Assembly: GCF_040049255.1 (NCBI RefSeq)
Contig: NZ_JBDZDR010000003.1
Location: forward strand, 186,001 to 250,000
Direction of reading: 5' to 3'
From: Pseudaminobacter sp040049255
GTDB taxonomy: Bacteria; Pseudomonadota; Alphaproteobacteria; Rhizobiales; Rhizobiaceae
Length of the DNA stretch: 64,000 bases
Position 1 is the first letter of the stretch. Each line of letters opens with the position of its first letter. This document shows positions 1 through 10,881 of the stretch, in pieces. The position numbers and the translations under genes were made by a program. The notes beneath the pieces are model-generated. The model searched no databases, was not told where the DNA came from, and saw nothing but the letters and a program-made list of their open reading frames with translations.

Positions 1-174
1 TTTCGGCAGAACCTGCATGGTCTTTCCGATCCGCTTTCCGAGGATGATAGGCCGCGATCCTGCGCACTGAAACGAATTCGGCGGCCTTCCCGCGCCTTTC
101 CGATCAATCGAATGGCCGGCGTGACAAGAAAGGGCCGTCACCGCCACCCGAAACAGGTTGACGCCCGGCGGCGA

Positions 175-612
175 TCAGTCGCTTTCCACCTTGCCGCGCA
201 GCTTCTTCACCGTCGAGCGGCCGGCCTTGCTCTTCAGCCGGCGCTCGACCGAGCCTTTGGTCGGCTTTGTCTTCTTGCGCGGCTTGGGTGGCGGCTCGGC
301 GGCCTTGGCCACCAGCGCCGCCAGCCGGGCGCGGGCGTCGGCGCGGTTTTGCTCCTGGGTGCGGAAGCGGCCGGCCTCGATAACGATCACGCCGTCCTTG
401 GTGGCACGCTGGCCGGCAAGCGCTATGGTGCGTTCGCGCACGCGCTCGGGCAGGCCGGGCGCGTTGCGCGCGTCGAAGCGCAATTGCACCGCCGTCGCAA
501 CCTTGTTGACGTTCTGGCCGCCAGGGCCGGAGGAGCGGATGAAACTCTCCTCGATGTCGTCGGGCCGGATGACGACGCCTTGCGCGATGATGATGTTTTC
601 GTCGGCGTTCAT
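175..612 (-). CDS. arfB: Alternative ribosome-rescue factor ArfB (YaeJ-type peptidyl-tRNA hydrolase)
   Basis: This 145-residue protein hydrolyses peptidyl-tRNA on ribosomes stalled at the end of truncated mRNA. Residues 31-33 are the catalytic GGQ tripeptide inside the conserved SSGPGGQNVNK loop of class I release factors. The domains that read stop codons in RF1 and RF2 are missing, and from about residue 107 the tail is rich in Lys, Arg and Pro, as expected for the ArfB tail that enters the empty mRNA channel. Length matches stand-alone ArfB. The gene lies downstream of pckA on the same strand but behind a terminator, so it is probably transcribed separately. I see no strong ribosome-binding site before the ATG. 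Confidence 0.93.
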   Translation of the reverse strand: MNADENIIIAQGVVIRPDDIEESFIRSSGPGGQNVNKVATAVQLRFDARNAPGLPERVRERTIALAGQRATKDGVIVIEAGRFRTQEQNRADARARLAALVAKAAEPPPKPRKKTKPTKGSVERRLKSKAGRSTVKKLRGKVESD

Positions 613-637
613 GGATCAGTGATGGCGCGGCACGCGC

Positions 638-667
638 AAAAAGAAAAGGCCCGGCGCTGGCCGGGCC
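638..667 (-). terminator. Rho-independent terminator of pckA
   Basis: Read on the minus strand, an 8-bp perfect stem (GGCCCGGC / GCCGGGCC) with a short loop is followed by a T-rich run (TTTTCTTTTT). It begins 24 bases after the pckA stop codon and separates pckA from arfB. Confidence 0.85.
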
Positions 668-690
668 CGTTCGAAGGCGGTGCGAAACGC

Positions 691-2301
<1,611 letters not shown>

Positions 2302-2692
2302 TCGGCGATCCTCTAAATACGCGTTGCTGCCAATGGCCGGACAGTTCGCCGAACCTCAATCGCCCGCATTATGCAGGACGAACCCTGCCTGAACCAGAAA
2401 AGATTATTGATATCAAACAATTAATCGATTTAAAGATTTTGAAAATATTTTAAATCGTTTAAAACTCTTTTGTCCGGAAGGGTTGCACAGCGGGGTTGCG
2501 GCTTCCTATCTTGGCAGAGGGATGCCCATCGCATCGACAGATGCGGCCGCCAAACCGTTGTTAGATATGGAAAAGCGCAGGCTTTCTGTGACAAGCGCCG
2601 GTTTCTGTGCCACATTTTGTACCTAATTTGTCCTGCAAAAGCGCTCTCCGCTACAGGACTAGGGACACAAGCCCATGAGGGAGCCGCTTGAA
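2302..2692. other. Divergent pckA-chvI intergenic region
   Basis: This 391-base stretch has no coding gene. It must carry both the pckA and the chvI promoters. Most of it has ordinary composition, but about 2395-2470 is strikingly AT-rich and contains the palindromes described separately. I could not assign -10 and -35 elements with confidence. Confidence 0.7.
2418..2464. promoter_or_regulatory. Two tandem AT-rich palindromes, candidate operator
   Basis: The right-hand element is TTTTAAAtcgTTTAAAA (2448-2464), with perfect 7-bp arms around TCG. The left-hand element, TTAATCGATTTAAA (2421-2434), has a similar core centred about 30 bases away, roughly three helical turns. A 9-bp arm, CGATTTAAA (2426-2434), also pairs with TTTAAATCG (2449-2457). 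A symmetrical site with a central CG suits a LacI/GalR-family regulator; rhizobial pckA is known to be controlled by one, PckR. Linking this site to PckR is inference. Confidence 0.45.
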
Positions 2693-3394
2693 ATGGCAAC
2701 AATCGCGCTTGTCGACGACGACCGCAACATTCTGACTTCGGTCTCGATCGCGCTGGAATCGGAAGGCTATCGTGTCGAAACCTACACTGACGGCGCCTCG
2801 GCCCTGGAGGGGCTGTCGGCCCGTCCGCCAAACCTGGCCATCCTCGACATTAAGATGCCACGCATGGACGGCATGGAGCTGCTGCGCCGCCTGCGCCAGA
2901 AGACCGACCTTCCGGTGATCTTCCTGACCTCCAAGGACGACGAGATCGACGAGCTGTTCGGCCTGAAGATGGGCGCCGACGACTTCATCCGCAAACCGTT
3001 CTCGCAGCGCCTGCTGGTCGAGCGCGTCAAGGCGGTGCTGCGAAGGGCGAGCGCGCGAGATGCCGCGGCCAAGGCGCCCAACCAGCAGGCCCGCTCGCTC
3101 GAACGCGGCCAGCTGGTGATGGACCAGGAGCGGCACACCTGTACCTGGAAGGGCGAGCCGGTGACCCTGACGGTCACCGAGTTCCTCATCCTGCATGCGC
3201 TGGCCCAGCGCCCCGGCGTCGTGAAAAGCCGTGATGCGCTGATGGATTCGGCCTATGATGAGCAGGTCTATGTTGACGACCGCACCATCGATAGCCACAT
3301 CAAGCGCTTGCGCAAGAAGTTCAAGGCCGTTGACGAGGATTTCGAGATGATCGAAACCCTGTACGGCGTCGGCTACCGCTTCCGCGAGGTGTAG
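2693..3394 (+). CDS. chvI: Response regulator ChvI
   Basis: OmpR-family DNA-binding response regulator of the ChvG-ChvI (ExoS-ChvI) two-component system, which controls acid response, exopolysaccharide, motility and envelope genes in rhizobia and Agrobacterium. The receiver domain fills about residues 1-120, with acidic residues in VDDDRN and the phospho-acceptor Asp52 in LDIKMPRMDGME. A winged-helix domain follows and ends in RTIDSHIKRLRKKF...YGVGYRF. I chose the ATG at 2693 because GAGGGAG lies at good spacing and the protein then begins MATIALVDDD like its relatives; an in-frame ATG 18 bases upstream is less likely. chvG follows 59 bases downstream. Confidence 0.96.
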   Translation: MATIALVDDDRNILTSVSIALESEGYRVETYTDGASALEGLSARPPNLAILDIKMPRMDGMELLRRLRQKTDLPVIFLTSKDDEIDELFGLKMGADDFIRKPFSQRLLVERVKAVLRRASARDAAAKAPNQQARSLERGQLVMDQERHTCTWKGEPVTLTVTEFLILHALAQRPGVVKSRDALMDSAYDEQVYVDDRTIDSHIKRLRKKFKAVDEDFEMIETLYGVGYRFREV

Positions 3395-3453
3395 GGAAGC
3401 GGCAATTGAACGGGCCCGGGTTGGCGGAGCCGCGCGCCTGAGGTAATGCCTGA

Positions 3454-5238
3454 ATGGCCATGGAGATCGAGCTGCAGAAACCGGTGACGGCCCCGCGAAG
3501 GTCGCGCGGCCCCTTGCCGCGCCTGCTGTCGCGGATCACCGTGCCCATGCGGCGCTTCCTCGGCCACCACATCTTCTCCAGCCTCACCCGCCGCATCCTG
3601 TTCCTCAACCTGGTGGCGCTCGGGGTGCTGGTGGTAGGCATCCTCTATCTGAACACGTTTCGCGACGGGCTGATCGATGCGCGCGTGGAAAGCCTGATGA
3701 CGCAGGGTGAGATCATCGCCGGCGCCATCGCCTCTTCCGCCACGGTCGAGACGGACTCCATCAGCATCGATCCGGAGAAGCTTCTGGAGCTCCAGGCCGG
3801 CGAGGCCCTCGGCCCCAGCTCCGACCAGCTCGACAGCCTCGACTTTCCGATCAATCCCGAGCGCGTCGCGCCGGTCCTGCGCCGCCTGATCTCGCCCACG
3901 CGCACGCGCGCCCGCATCTATGACCGCGACGCGAACCTGCTTCTGGATTCGCGCCATCTCTACTCGCGCGGCCAGATCCTGCGCTACGATCTGCCCTCGG
4001 TTCAGGAAGAGGCCCCCGGCCTGACCGAGCGGATCGAGAAGTTTGTATTCGACCTGTTCCGCAATGCCGACCTGCCCGTCTACAAGGAACAGCCCGGCGG
4101 CAATGGCGCGGCCTTTCCCGAGGTCATGAGCGCGCTGACCGGCAGCCCGTCCACGGTGGTGCGGGTCAGCGAGCAGGGCGAGCAGATCGTTTCCGTCGCG
4201 GTTCCGATCCAGCGCTTCCGCGCCGTGCTCGGCGTGCTGATGCTGTCGACGGAAGGCGGCGACATAGACAAGATCGTCGCTGCCGAGCGCAAGGCCATCC
4301 TGCGCGTCTTCGGCGTGGCGGCGCTGGTCAATGCCATACTGTCGATCCTGATGGCGTCCACGATCGCCAATCCGCTGCGCCGGCTGTCGGCGGCGGCGGT
4401 GCGCGTGCGGCGCGGCGTCAAGAGCCGCGAGGAGATACCGGACTTCTCCGACCGCCAGGACGAGATCGGCAACCTTTCCATTGCGGTGCGCGACATGACC
4501 AATGCGCTCTACGCCCGCATCGAGGCCATCGAAAGCTTCGCCGCCGACGTGTCGCACGAGCTGAAGAACCCGCTCACCTCGCTGCGCAGTGCCGTGGAGA
4601 CCCTGCCGCTCGCCCGCAACGAGGCCTCGCGCAACCGCCTCATGGAAATCATCCAGCACGATGTGAGGCGGCTCGACCGGCTGATCACCGACATCTCCGA
4701 CGCGTCCCGGCTCGATGCCGAGCTGGTGCGCGAGGATTCCGGCAAGGTCGACCTGAAGAAGCTGATCGGCGACCTGGTGGCGGTGTCGCAGGATGTTGGG
4801 CGACACAAGCGCAAGGTCGATATCGATTTCAAGGCCGAAAAACTGCCCCAGGGCGCGAAGGGCTATTTCACCCTCGGCCATGACCTGCGCATCGGCCAGG
4901 TGATCACCAATCTGATCGAGAACGCCCGCTCCTTCGTGCCGGAGGGCACAGGACGCATCACCATCACGCTCGAGCGCGCCGGCAAGTTCAACATCGTCAC
5001 CGTCGACGACAACGGGCCCGGCATCCGCGCCGACAACATCGACCGCATCTTCGAGCGTTTCTACACCGACCGCCCCTCCGGCGAGGCCTTCGGCCAGAAT
5101 TCGGGGCTGGGCCTGTCCATCAGCCGCCAGATCGTGGAGGCACATGGCGGAACCCTGACGGCGGAAAACATCCCCGGCGCCAAGCCGGGCGACATCAGGG
5201 GCGCGCGCTTCACCCTGACCCTGCCGGCCGAGGCCTGA
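3454..5238 (+). CDS. chvG: Sensor histidine kinase ChvG (ExoS)
   Basis: Membrane sensor partner of ChvI. A cytoplasmic N-terminus of about 45 residues precedes a first transmembrane helix (about 50-70), a periplasmic sensor region of some 200 residues, a second helix (about 280-300), a HAMP domain, the HisKA domain with phospho-acceptor His368 in DVSHELKNPL, and an ATPase domain with N-box LIENARSF, DDNGPGI and GLGLSIS boxes. In relatives the periplasmic protein ExoR inhibits this sensor; exoR is not in the window. The hprK gene starts 4 bases after the stop, so chvI-chvG-hprK is probably one transcription unit. Confidence 0.96.
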   Translation: MAMEIELQKPVTAPRRSRGPLPRLLSRITVPMRRFLGHHIFSSLTRRILFLNLVALGVLVVGILYLNTFRDGLIDARVESLMTQGEIIAGAIASSATVETDSISIDPEKLLELQAGEALGPSSDQLDSLDFPINPERVAPVLRRLISPTRTRARIYDRDANLLLDSRHLYSRGQILRYDLPSVQEEAPGLTERIEKFVFDLFRNADLPVYKEQPGGNGAAFPEVMSALTGSPSTVVRVSEQGEQIVSVAVPIQRFRAVLGVLMLSTEGGDIDKIVAAERKAILRVFGVAALVNAILSILMASTIANPLRRLSAAAVRVRRGVKSREEIPDFSDRQDEIGNLSIAVRDMTNALYARIEAIESFAADVSHELKNPLTSLRSAVETLPLARNEASRNRLMEIIQHDVRRLDRLITDISDASRLDAELVREDSGKVDLKKLIGDLVAVSQDVGRHKRKVDIDFKAEKLPQGAKGYFTLGHDLRIGQVITNLIENARSFVPEGTGRITITLERAGKFNIVTVDDNGPGIRADNIDRIFERFYTDRPSGEAFGQNSGLGLSISRQIVEAHGGTLTAENIPGAKPGDIRGARFTLTLPAEA

Positions 5239-5242
5239 GCCC

Positions 5243-5692
5243 GTGGCGGCCGCAACGAACCTGCACGGCACCGCGCTGGTGCTGGGCGAGCGCGGGATAC
5301 TGATCCTCGGGCCCTCCGGCTCGGGCAAGAGCACGCTGGCGCTGGCGCTCATCTCGCGTTTTCGCGAAAGCGGCCGGCTGGCGCGGCTGGTCGCCGACGA
5401 CCAGGTTCTGGCGTCGGCGCATGGCGGCCGGCTGCTGTGCCGGGCGCCCGCCACCATCCGCGGGCTGGTCGAGGTCTACGGCGTCGGCCCGACACCGTTG
5501 GAGGTCGAACCGGCCGCCGTGATCGACCTTGCGGTGCGGCTGGTGCCGGCGGATCGCCTGGAGCGGCTTCCCGACGAGGCATTCGAAGAGATCTCCGGCT
5601 GCCGGCTGCCGCTTATGGCGGTTCGCGAGCGCGATGCCGGACCCGCGCTGCTGGCAATCGCCGCCCGGATCCTGCCATCGCCCTTGGCATGA
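5243..5692 (+). CDS. hprK: HPr kinase/phosphorylase, short alphaproteobacterial form
   Basis: Phosphorylates and dephosphorylates a serine of the phosphocarrier HPr. At 149 residues it is only the catalytic half of Firmicutes HprK: the Walker A motif GPSGSGKS is at residues 23-30, and the N-terminal domain is absent, which is normal for this lineage. The stretch RGLVEVYGVG corresponds to the family signature region. The start is a GTG only 4 bases after the chvG stop; no ATG precedes the Walker motif. Its substrate, HPr, is encoded two genes downstream and has the target serine. Confidence 0.92.
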   Translation: MAAATNLHGTALVLGERGILILGPSGSGKSTLALALISRFRESGRLARLVADDQVLASAHGGRLLCRAPATIRGLVEVYGVGPTPLEVEPAAVIDLAVRLVPADRLERLPDEAFEEISGCRLPLMAVRERDAGPALLAIAARILPSPLA

Positions 5693-5865
5693 GAAGTGTC
5701 GAAAACACGTGACACTGTGCGGCAAAATGGTCCTCGCCAAAGTGTTTTAGGGCTTGTAAACGCCACCCGCCTCGACAAGATAGCGCTTCGCTGCCCGGCC
5801 AAGGCGATTGATGTGGCCAAAATTCATTGCGCTCGTGAACAAGTCATGACGGGAGCCAAAGCAGA

Positions 5866-6267
5866 ATGATCGGACTCGTGCTCGTTACGCACGGTCGGCT
5901 GGCCGAGGAGTTCCGCAACGCCGTGGAGCACGTCGTCGGACCCCAGGAAAACTTCGCCACCATCGCCATCGGCGCGGACGACGACATGGAACAGCGTCGC
6001 CGCGACATCATCGCCGCCGTGGCCCGCACCGATACCGGCTCCGGCGTGGTGGTGCTGACCGACATGTTCGGCGGCACCCCGTCCAACCTGGCCATTTCGG
6101 TGATGGAAGCGGGCCGGGTGGAGGTGATCGCGGGCGTCAACCTGCCGATGCTGATCAAGCTCACCAGCGTGCGCAAGAGCGACAACATGATGCTGGCGCT
6201 TGACGAGGCGCAGGCCGCCGGTCGCAAATACATCAATGTGGCCAGCCAGCTGTTGAGCACCAAATGA
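5866..6267 (+). CDS. PTS EIIA component, mannose family, regulatory
   Basis: 133-residue EIIA-Man domain (manX/ptsIIA-type). The phospho-acceptor is His9 in LVTHGRLAEE, and GGTPSNLA is the conserved loop. No EIIB or EIIC permease genes are nearby, so this is probably a terminal phospho-acceptor with a regulatory role, as in rhizobia whose incomplete PTS influences carbon metabolism. GGGAG lies before the ATG. A 173-base gap after hprK may carry its own promoter. The stop overlaps the start of the HPr gene (ATGA), implying translational coupling. Confidence 0.93.
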   Translation: MIGLVLVTHGRLAEEFRNAVEHVVGPQENFATIAIGADDDMEQRRRDIIAAVARTDTGSGVVVLTDMFGGTPSNLAISVMEAGRVEVIAGVNLPMLIKLTSVRKSDNMMLALDEAQAAGRKYINVASQLLSTK

Positions 6268-6560
6268 CCGACCTGCCTCCCGATGCCGGCGCCGTCAGCC
6301 GTGAAATGACAATCGTCAACCAGCGTGGGCTCCATGCCCGCGCTTCGGCCAAGTTCGTGCAGGTGGCGGGCGGCTACCAGGCCGCGGTCGAGGTCGAGAA
6401 GGATGGCGTGAAGGTCGGCGGCACCTCGATCATGGGCCTGATGATGCTGGCGGCCAGTCCCGGCTGCAGCATCCGCGTCACGGCAACCGGCCCCGATGCC
6501 CACGAGGCGGTGAACGCGCTGGCCGACCTGGTCGCCGACCGCTTCGGCGAGGAATGCTGA
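6264..6560 (+). CDS. Phosphocarrier protein HPr
   Basis: 98-residue HPr-fold protein. His24 in RGLHARAS is the site phosphorylated by EI. Ser55 in GTSIMGLMML is the equivalent of Ser46, the target of HprK. An N-terminal extension of about 12 residues precedes the usual HPr start. It overlaps the EIIA gene by 4 bases. Together with HprK and EIIA it forms a complete regulatory phosphorelay except for EI, whose gene is elsewhere. Confidence 0.94.
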   Translation: MTDLPPDAGAVSREMTIVNQRGLHARASAKFVQVAGGYQAAVEVEKDGVKVGGTSIMGLMMLAASPGCSIRVTATGPDAHEAVNALADLVADRFGEEC

Positions 6561-6585
6561 ACGGCTCCCTGCCGCATATGCAGGG

Positions 6586-6601
6586 ATAAAGATTTCTTTA
6601 T
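6586..6601. promoter_or_regulatory. Palindrome upstream of ahcY, candidate operator
   Basis: ATAAAGATTTCTTTAT has perfect 6-bp arms (ATAAAG / CTTTAT) around ATTT and lies 107 bases before the ahcY ATG. ArsR-family regulators bind sites of this type, and SahR, an ArsR-family repressor that senses S-adenosylhomocysteine, is known to regulate ahcY in Proteobacteria. Assigning it to SahR is inference. Confidence 0.5.
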
Positions 6602-6708
6602 GTCCCATTGTCGAGGGTTCGGCAATCTGCTAGGCAGCCAGCCATAGTGGCGCTTTGCCCATGCCCGCCGGGCGGCGCACGTCGAAAAACCGTTCATCGG
6701 AGCATGTC

Positions 6709-8109
<1,401 letters not shown>

Positions 8110-8140
8110 TCTAAATTAACCAATACACAATATATTGATG

Positions 8141-8172
8141 CCGGGCGATTGACTTCGCCCGGTTTTCTTTTT
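8141..8172 (+). terminator. Rho-independent terminator of ahcY
   Basis: An 8-bp stem CCGGGCGA / TCGCCCGG with a 6-base loop is followed by TTTTCTTTTT, 31 bases after the ahcY stop codon. Confidence 0.92.
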
Positions 8173-8305
8173 GCTGCCGCAGCTCCTTCACGTCGATTCG
8201 ACCAGCGGCTATTGTGTTCTTGATTCGCAACGCTTTGGGCTCCGGGCGGGGAGGGCAGGCGCAAGGGCGGTCGGTCTTGCATTCACGCGGCGAGAGGAAC
8301 AGGAC

Positions 8306-10873
8306 ATGCCGGGGGAAAACCCGCTTCGGGCGGGACAGGCCGTCTCCGGCGGCCACAGGGATTCGAACAGCCAAGGGCGCGTGGCGCAAGGCCGGCGAAC
8401 CGGCCTGCTCGCGCGGCCGTTTGCCGGCGCTCTTTTGGCCGCGACATCCCTTTACGGCCTGTTGCGGGCCGATCCGGCGCTGGCTGAAGCCGCCGCATCG
8501 GCTAGGTCGGCCAGCCTGCCGGTCGGCGTGGTCGAAGTCATGCAGATGGCCGTCTTCGTCGGGGTCATGGGAGCGGCACTGCTGTCGGCGATCGTGCTGA
8601 TCCGCGAGCGGGCCAAAATCTCGGCCGACAACGTCGCGCTGCGCGCCCGTGTGGCCGATCTCAACGCCGCGCTGCAGCGTTCGGACGCCCTTCTCAACCT
8701 GCGCGACCAGCGCATCGTGGTCTGGGCCAGCGAGAAGCAGAAGCCCGAACTGGTCGGCTCGCTGCCGGTGGATGTCGGCGCGCCGGAAGACCGGGCGGCC
8801 TTCCTGGCATTCGGCCGCTGGCTGACGCCGCGCGCGGCAGCTGCGCTCGACCGCGCGGTGGCCGGTCTGCGCGAAAGGGGCGCCCAGTTCGACCTCGCGG
8901 TGGAGACGCATACCGGCGCGCCGCTGGAGGTGCAGGGCCGCAAGACGCCGTCACACACGCTGGTCCGATTTGTTTCGCTGTCGGTGGCCCAGCGCGAACA
9001 GGTGCGCCTGAAGCTGGAGAACCAGCGGCTCGCCGCCGACTACGACAATATGATCGGCCTGGTCGACGCGCTGAAGATGCCGTTCTGGCTGCGCAGCGCC
9101 GACGGCCGGCTGCGCTGGGTCAACCGCGCCTATGCCGAGGCGGTGGAGGCCGCGACGCCCGAGGCGGTGCTCCGCGAGGGCAAGGAATTTCTCGGCACGC
9201 CGGCGCGCGAGGCGATCGCGCAGAAGCACGCCACGCATCAGCTGTTCGAGCAGACCCTGTCGACGGTGATCGGCGGCGACCGCAAGATGTTTGCCGTCAC
9301 CGATTTCGCCGGCCCCGAAGGCGCCGCCGGCATCGCCGTCGACATGAGCGGCATCGAGGCGATCCGCGAGGAATATGAGCGCGCCGTGCGCAGCCACGCC
9401 GATACGCTGGACCAGCTCAACACCGCGGTGGCGATCTTCGACGACCAGGAGAAGCTGCGCTTCTTCAACCAGGCGTTCCAGAAGCTGTGGGACCTCGATG
9501 TCGGCTTCCTCGACAGCGCGCCCGACAATGCGCTGCTGCTCGACCGGCTACGCAGCGAAGGCAAGATCGCCGAACAGCCGGAATGGCGGCGCTGGAAGGA
9601 AAACCTGCTGGGCGCCTACCGCGCGGTCGAGCCGCAGGAACACTGGTGGCACCTGCCCGACGGCCGCACCCTGCGCGTCATCGCCAATCCGCAGCCCAAG
9701 GGCGGCGTCACCTGGGTGTTCGAGAACCTGACCGAGCGCATCAACCTGGAAAGCCGCTACAATGCCGCCGTGCGCGTGCAGGGCGAGACGCTCGACAACC
9801 TCACCGAGGGTGTGGCCGTGTTCGGTCCTGACGGGCGCATCCGCCTGTCCAACCCGGCCTTCGTCAGCCTCTGGGGCCTGTCGCCCGAACTGGTGGGCGC
9901 CAATACCCACATCTCGGTCATCCGGGCGCAATGCGACACCGTCGTCAAGGACAGCCCCTGGGCGAGCTTCGTCGCAGCGGTTACCGGCTTCGATGAAGAG
10001 CGCCGCAACGGCCGCGGCCAGACCGAGCTCCACAACGGCACGGTGCTGCGCTACGCCGTCATCCACCTGCCCAACGGCCAGGTGATGATCACCTTTGTCG
10101 ACGTCACCGACAGCGTGAATGTCGAGCGCGCGCTGAAGGACAAGAACGAGGCGCTGCAGCGGGCCGACCAGCTCAAGAACGACTTCGTCCAGCACGTCTC
10201 CTACGAGCTGCGCTCGCCGCTCACCAACATCATCGGCTTCACCGAGCTTCTGTCCCTGCCTGCCACCGGGCCGCTGACCCAGCGCCAGTGCGAATATCTG
10301 GAGCATATCGGCTCGTCGTCCGCGGTGCTCCTGACCATCGTCAACGACATTCTCGACCTGGCTACCGTCGATGCCGGCATCATGGAGCTGGAGGTGGCCG
10401 AGGTGCGCATCGACCGCACCATCGCCGCCGCCGCCGAGCTGGTCGCCGACCGGCTGGACGAGCATCGCATCCGCTTGACCGTTGACATCGCCCAGGCGCC
10501 GAAGAGCTTTCACGGCGACGAGACGCGCATTCGCCAGATCCTCTACAATCTGCTCAGCAACGCGGCCAACTATGCGCCGGAGGGCAGCACCGTGGCGCTC
10601 ACCTGCCGGCAGATGGCGCAGGGCGTGGAGTTTGCGGTTCATGACGACGGTCCCGGCATGCCGCCGGAAATCCTCGACACGGTGTTCCGCCGCTTCGAGC
10701 CGCGCGTTAATGGCGGGCGGCGGCGTGGTGCGGGCCTTGGCCTGTCGGTGGTGAAGAGCTTTGTCGAGCTTCATGGCGGCTCGGTGCGCATCGAAACCGG
10801 CAAGGATCGCGGCACCACCGTGATCTGCCTGTTCCCCATCACGCCCACCGGCATTCGCGTGGCTGCGGAGTAA
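8306..10873 (+). CDS. divL: DivL-type tyrosine pseudo-histidine kinase with PAS domains
   Basis: 855-residue membrane-anchored regulator of the histidine-kinase superfamily. One clear transmembrane helix lies at about 79-98, with a possible earlier one at 36-53, then a coiled coil, about three PAS-like segments (roughly 240-600), a HisKA-like domain and an ATPase domain with DDGPGMP and GAGLGLS boxes. The H-box reads HVSYELRSPL: the phospho-acceptor His is replaced by Tyr633. This is the hallmark of Caulobacter DivL, which modulates the CckA-CtrA cell-cycle pathway together with DivK. The ATG at 8306 follows GAGAGGAACAGGAC. The ahcY-divL-tsaE order supports the assignment. Confidence 0.88.
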   Translation: MPGENPLRAGQAVSGGHRDSNSQGRVAQGRRTGLLARPFAGALLAATSLYGLLRADPALAEAAASARSASLPVGVVEVMQMAVFVGVMGAALLSAIVLIRERAKISADNVALRARVADLNAALQRSDALLNLRDQRIVVWASEKQKPELVGSLPVDVGAPEDRAAFLAFGRWLTPRAAAALDRAVAGLRERGAQFDLAVETHTGAPLEVQGRKTPSHTLVRFVSLSVAQREQVRLKLENQRLAADYDNMIGLVDALKMPFWLRSADGRLRWVNRAYAEAVEAATPEAVLREGKEFLGTPAREAIAQKHATHQLFEQTLSTVIGGDRKMFAVTDFAGPEGAAGIAVDMSGIEAIREEYERAVRSHADTLDQLNTAVAIFDDQEKLRFFNQAFQKLWDLDVGFLDSAPDNALLLDRLRSEGKIAEQPEWRRWKENLLGAYRAVEPQEHWWHLPDGRTLRVIANPQPKGGVTWVFENLTERINLESRYNAAVRVQGETLDNLTEGVAVFGPDGRIRLSNPAFVSLWGLSPELVGANTHISVIRAQCDTVVKDSPWASFVAAVTGFDEERRNGRGQTELHNGTVLRYAVIHLPNGQVMITFVDVTDSVNVERALKDKNEALQRADQLKNDFVQHVSYELRSPLTNIIGFTELLSLPATGPLTQRQCEYLEHIGSSSAVLLTIVNDILDLATVDAGIMELEVAEVRIDRTIAAAAELVADRLDEHRIRLTVDIAQAPKSFHGDETRIRQILYNLLSNAANYAPEGSTVALTCRQMAQGVEFAVHDDGPGMPPEILDTVFRRFEPRVNGGRRRGAGLGLSVVKSFVELHGGSVRIETGKDRGTTVICLFPITPTGIRVAAE

Positions 10874-10881
10874 CGGTCTCG

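Noticed and set aside
3373..5457. 694-codon minus-strand frame opposite chvG
   Set aside because: Antisense to chvG; the composition is that of a shadow frame and no family motif is visible.
5695..5716. AGTGTC/GACACT inverted repeat upstream of the EIIA gene
   Set aside because: Arms of only 6 bases with a 10-base gap can easily arise by chance, and no T-tract or promoter link supports it.
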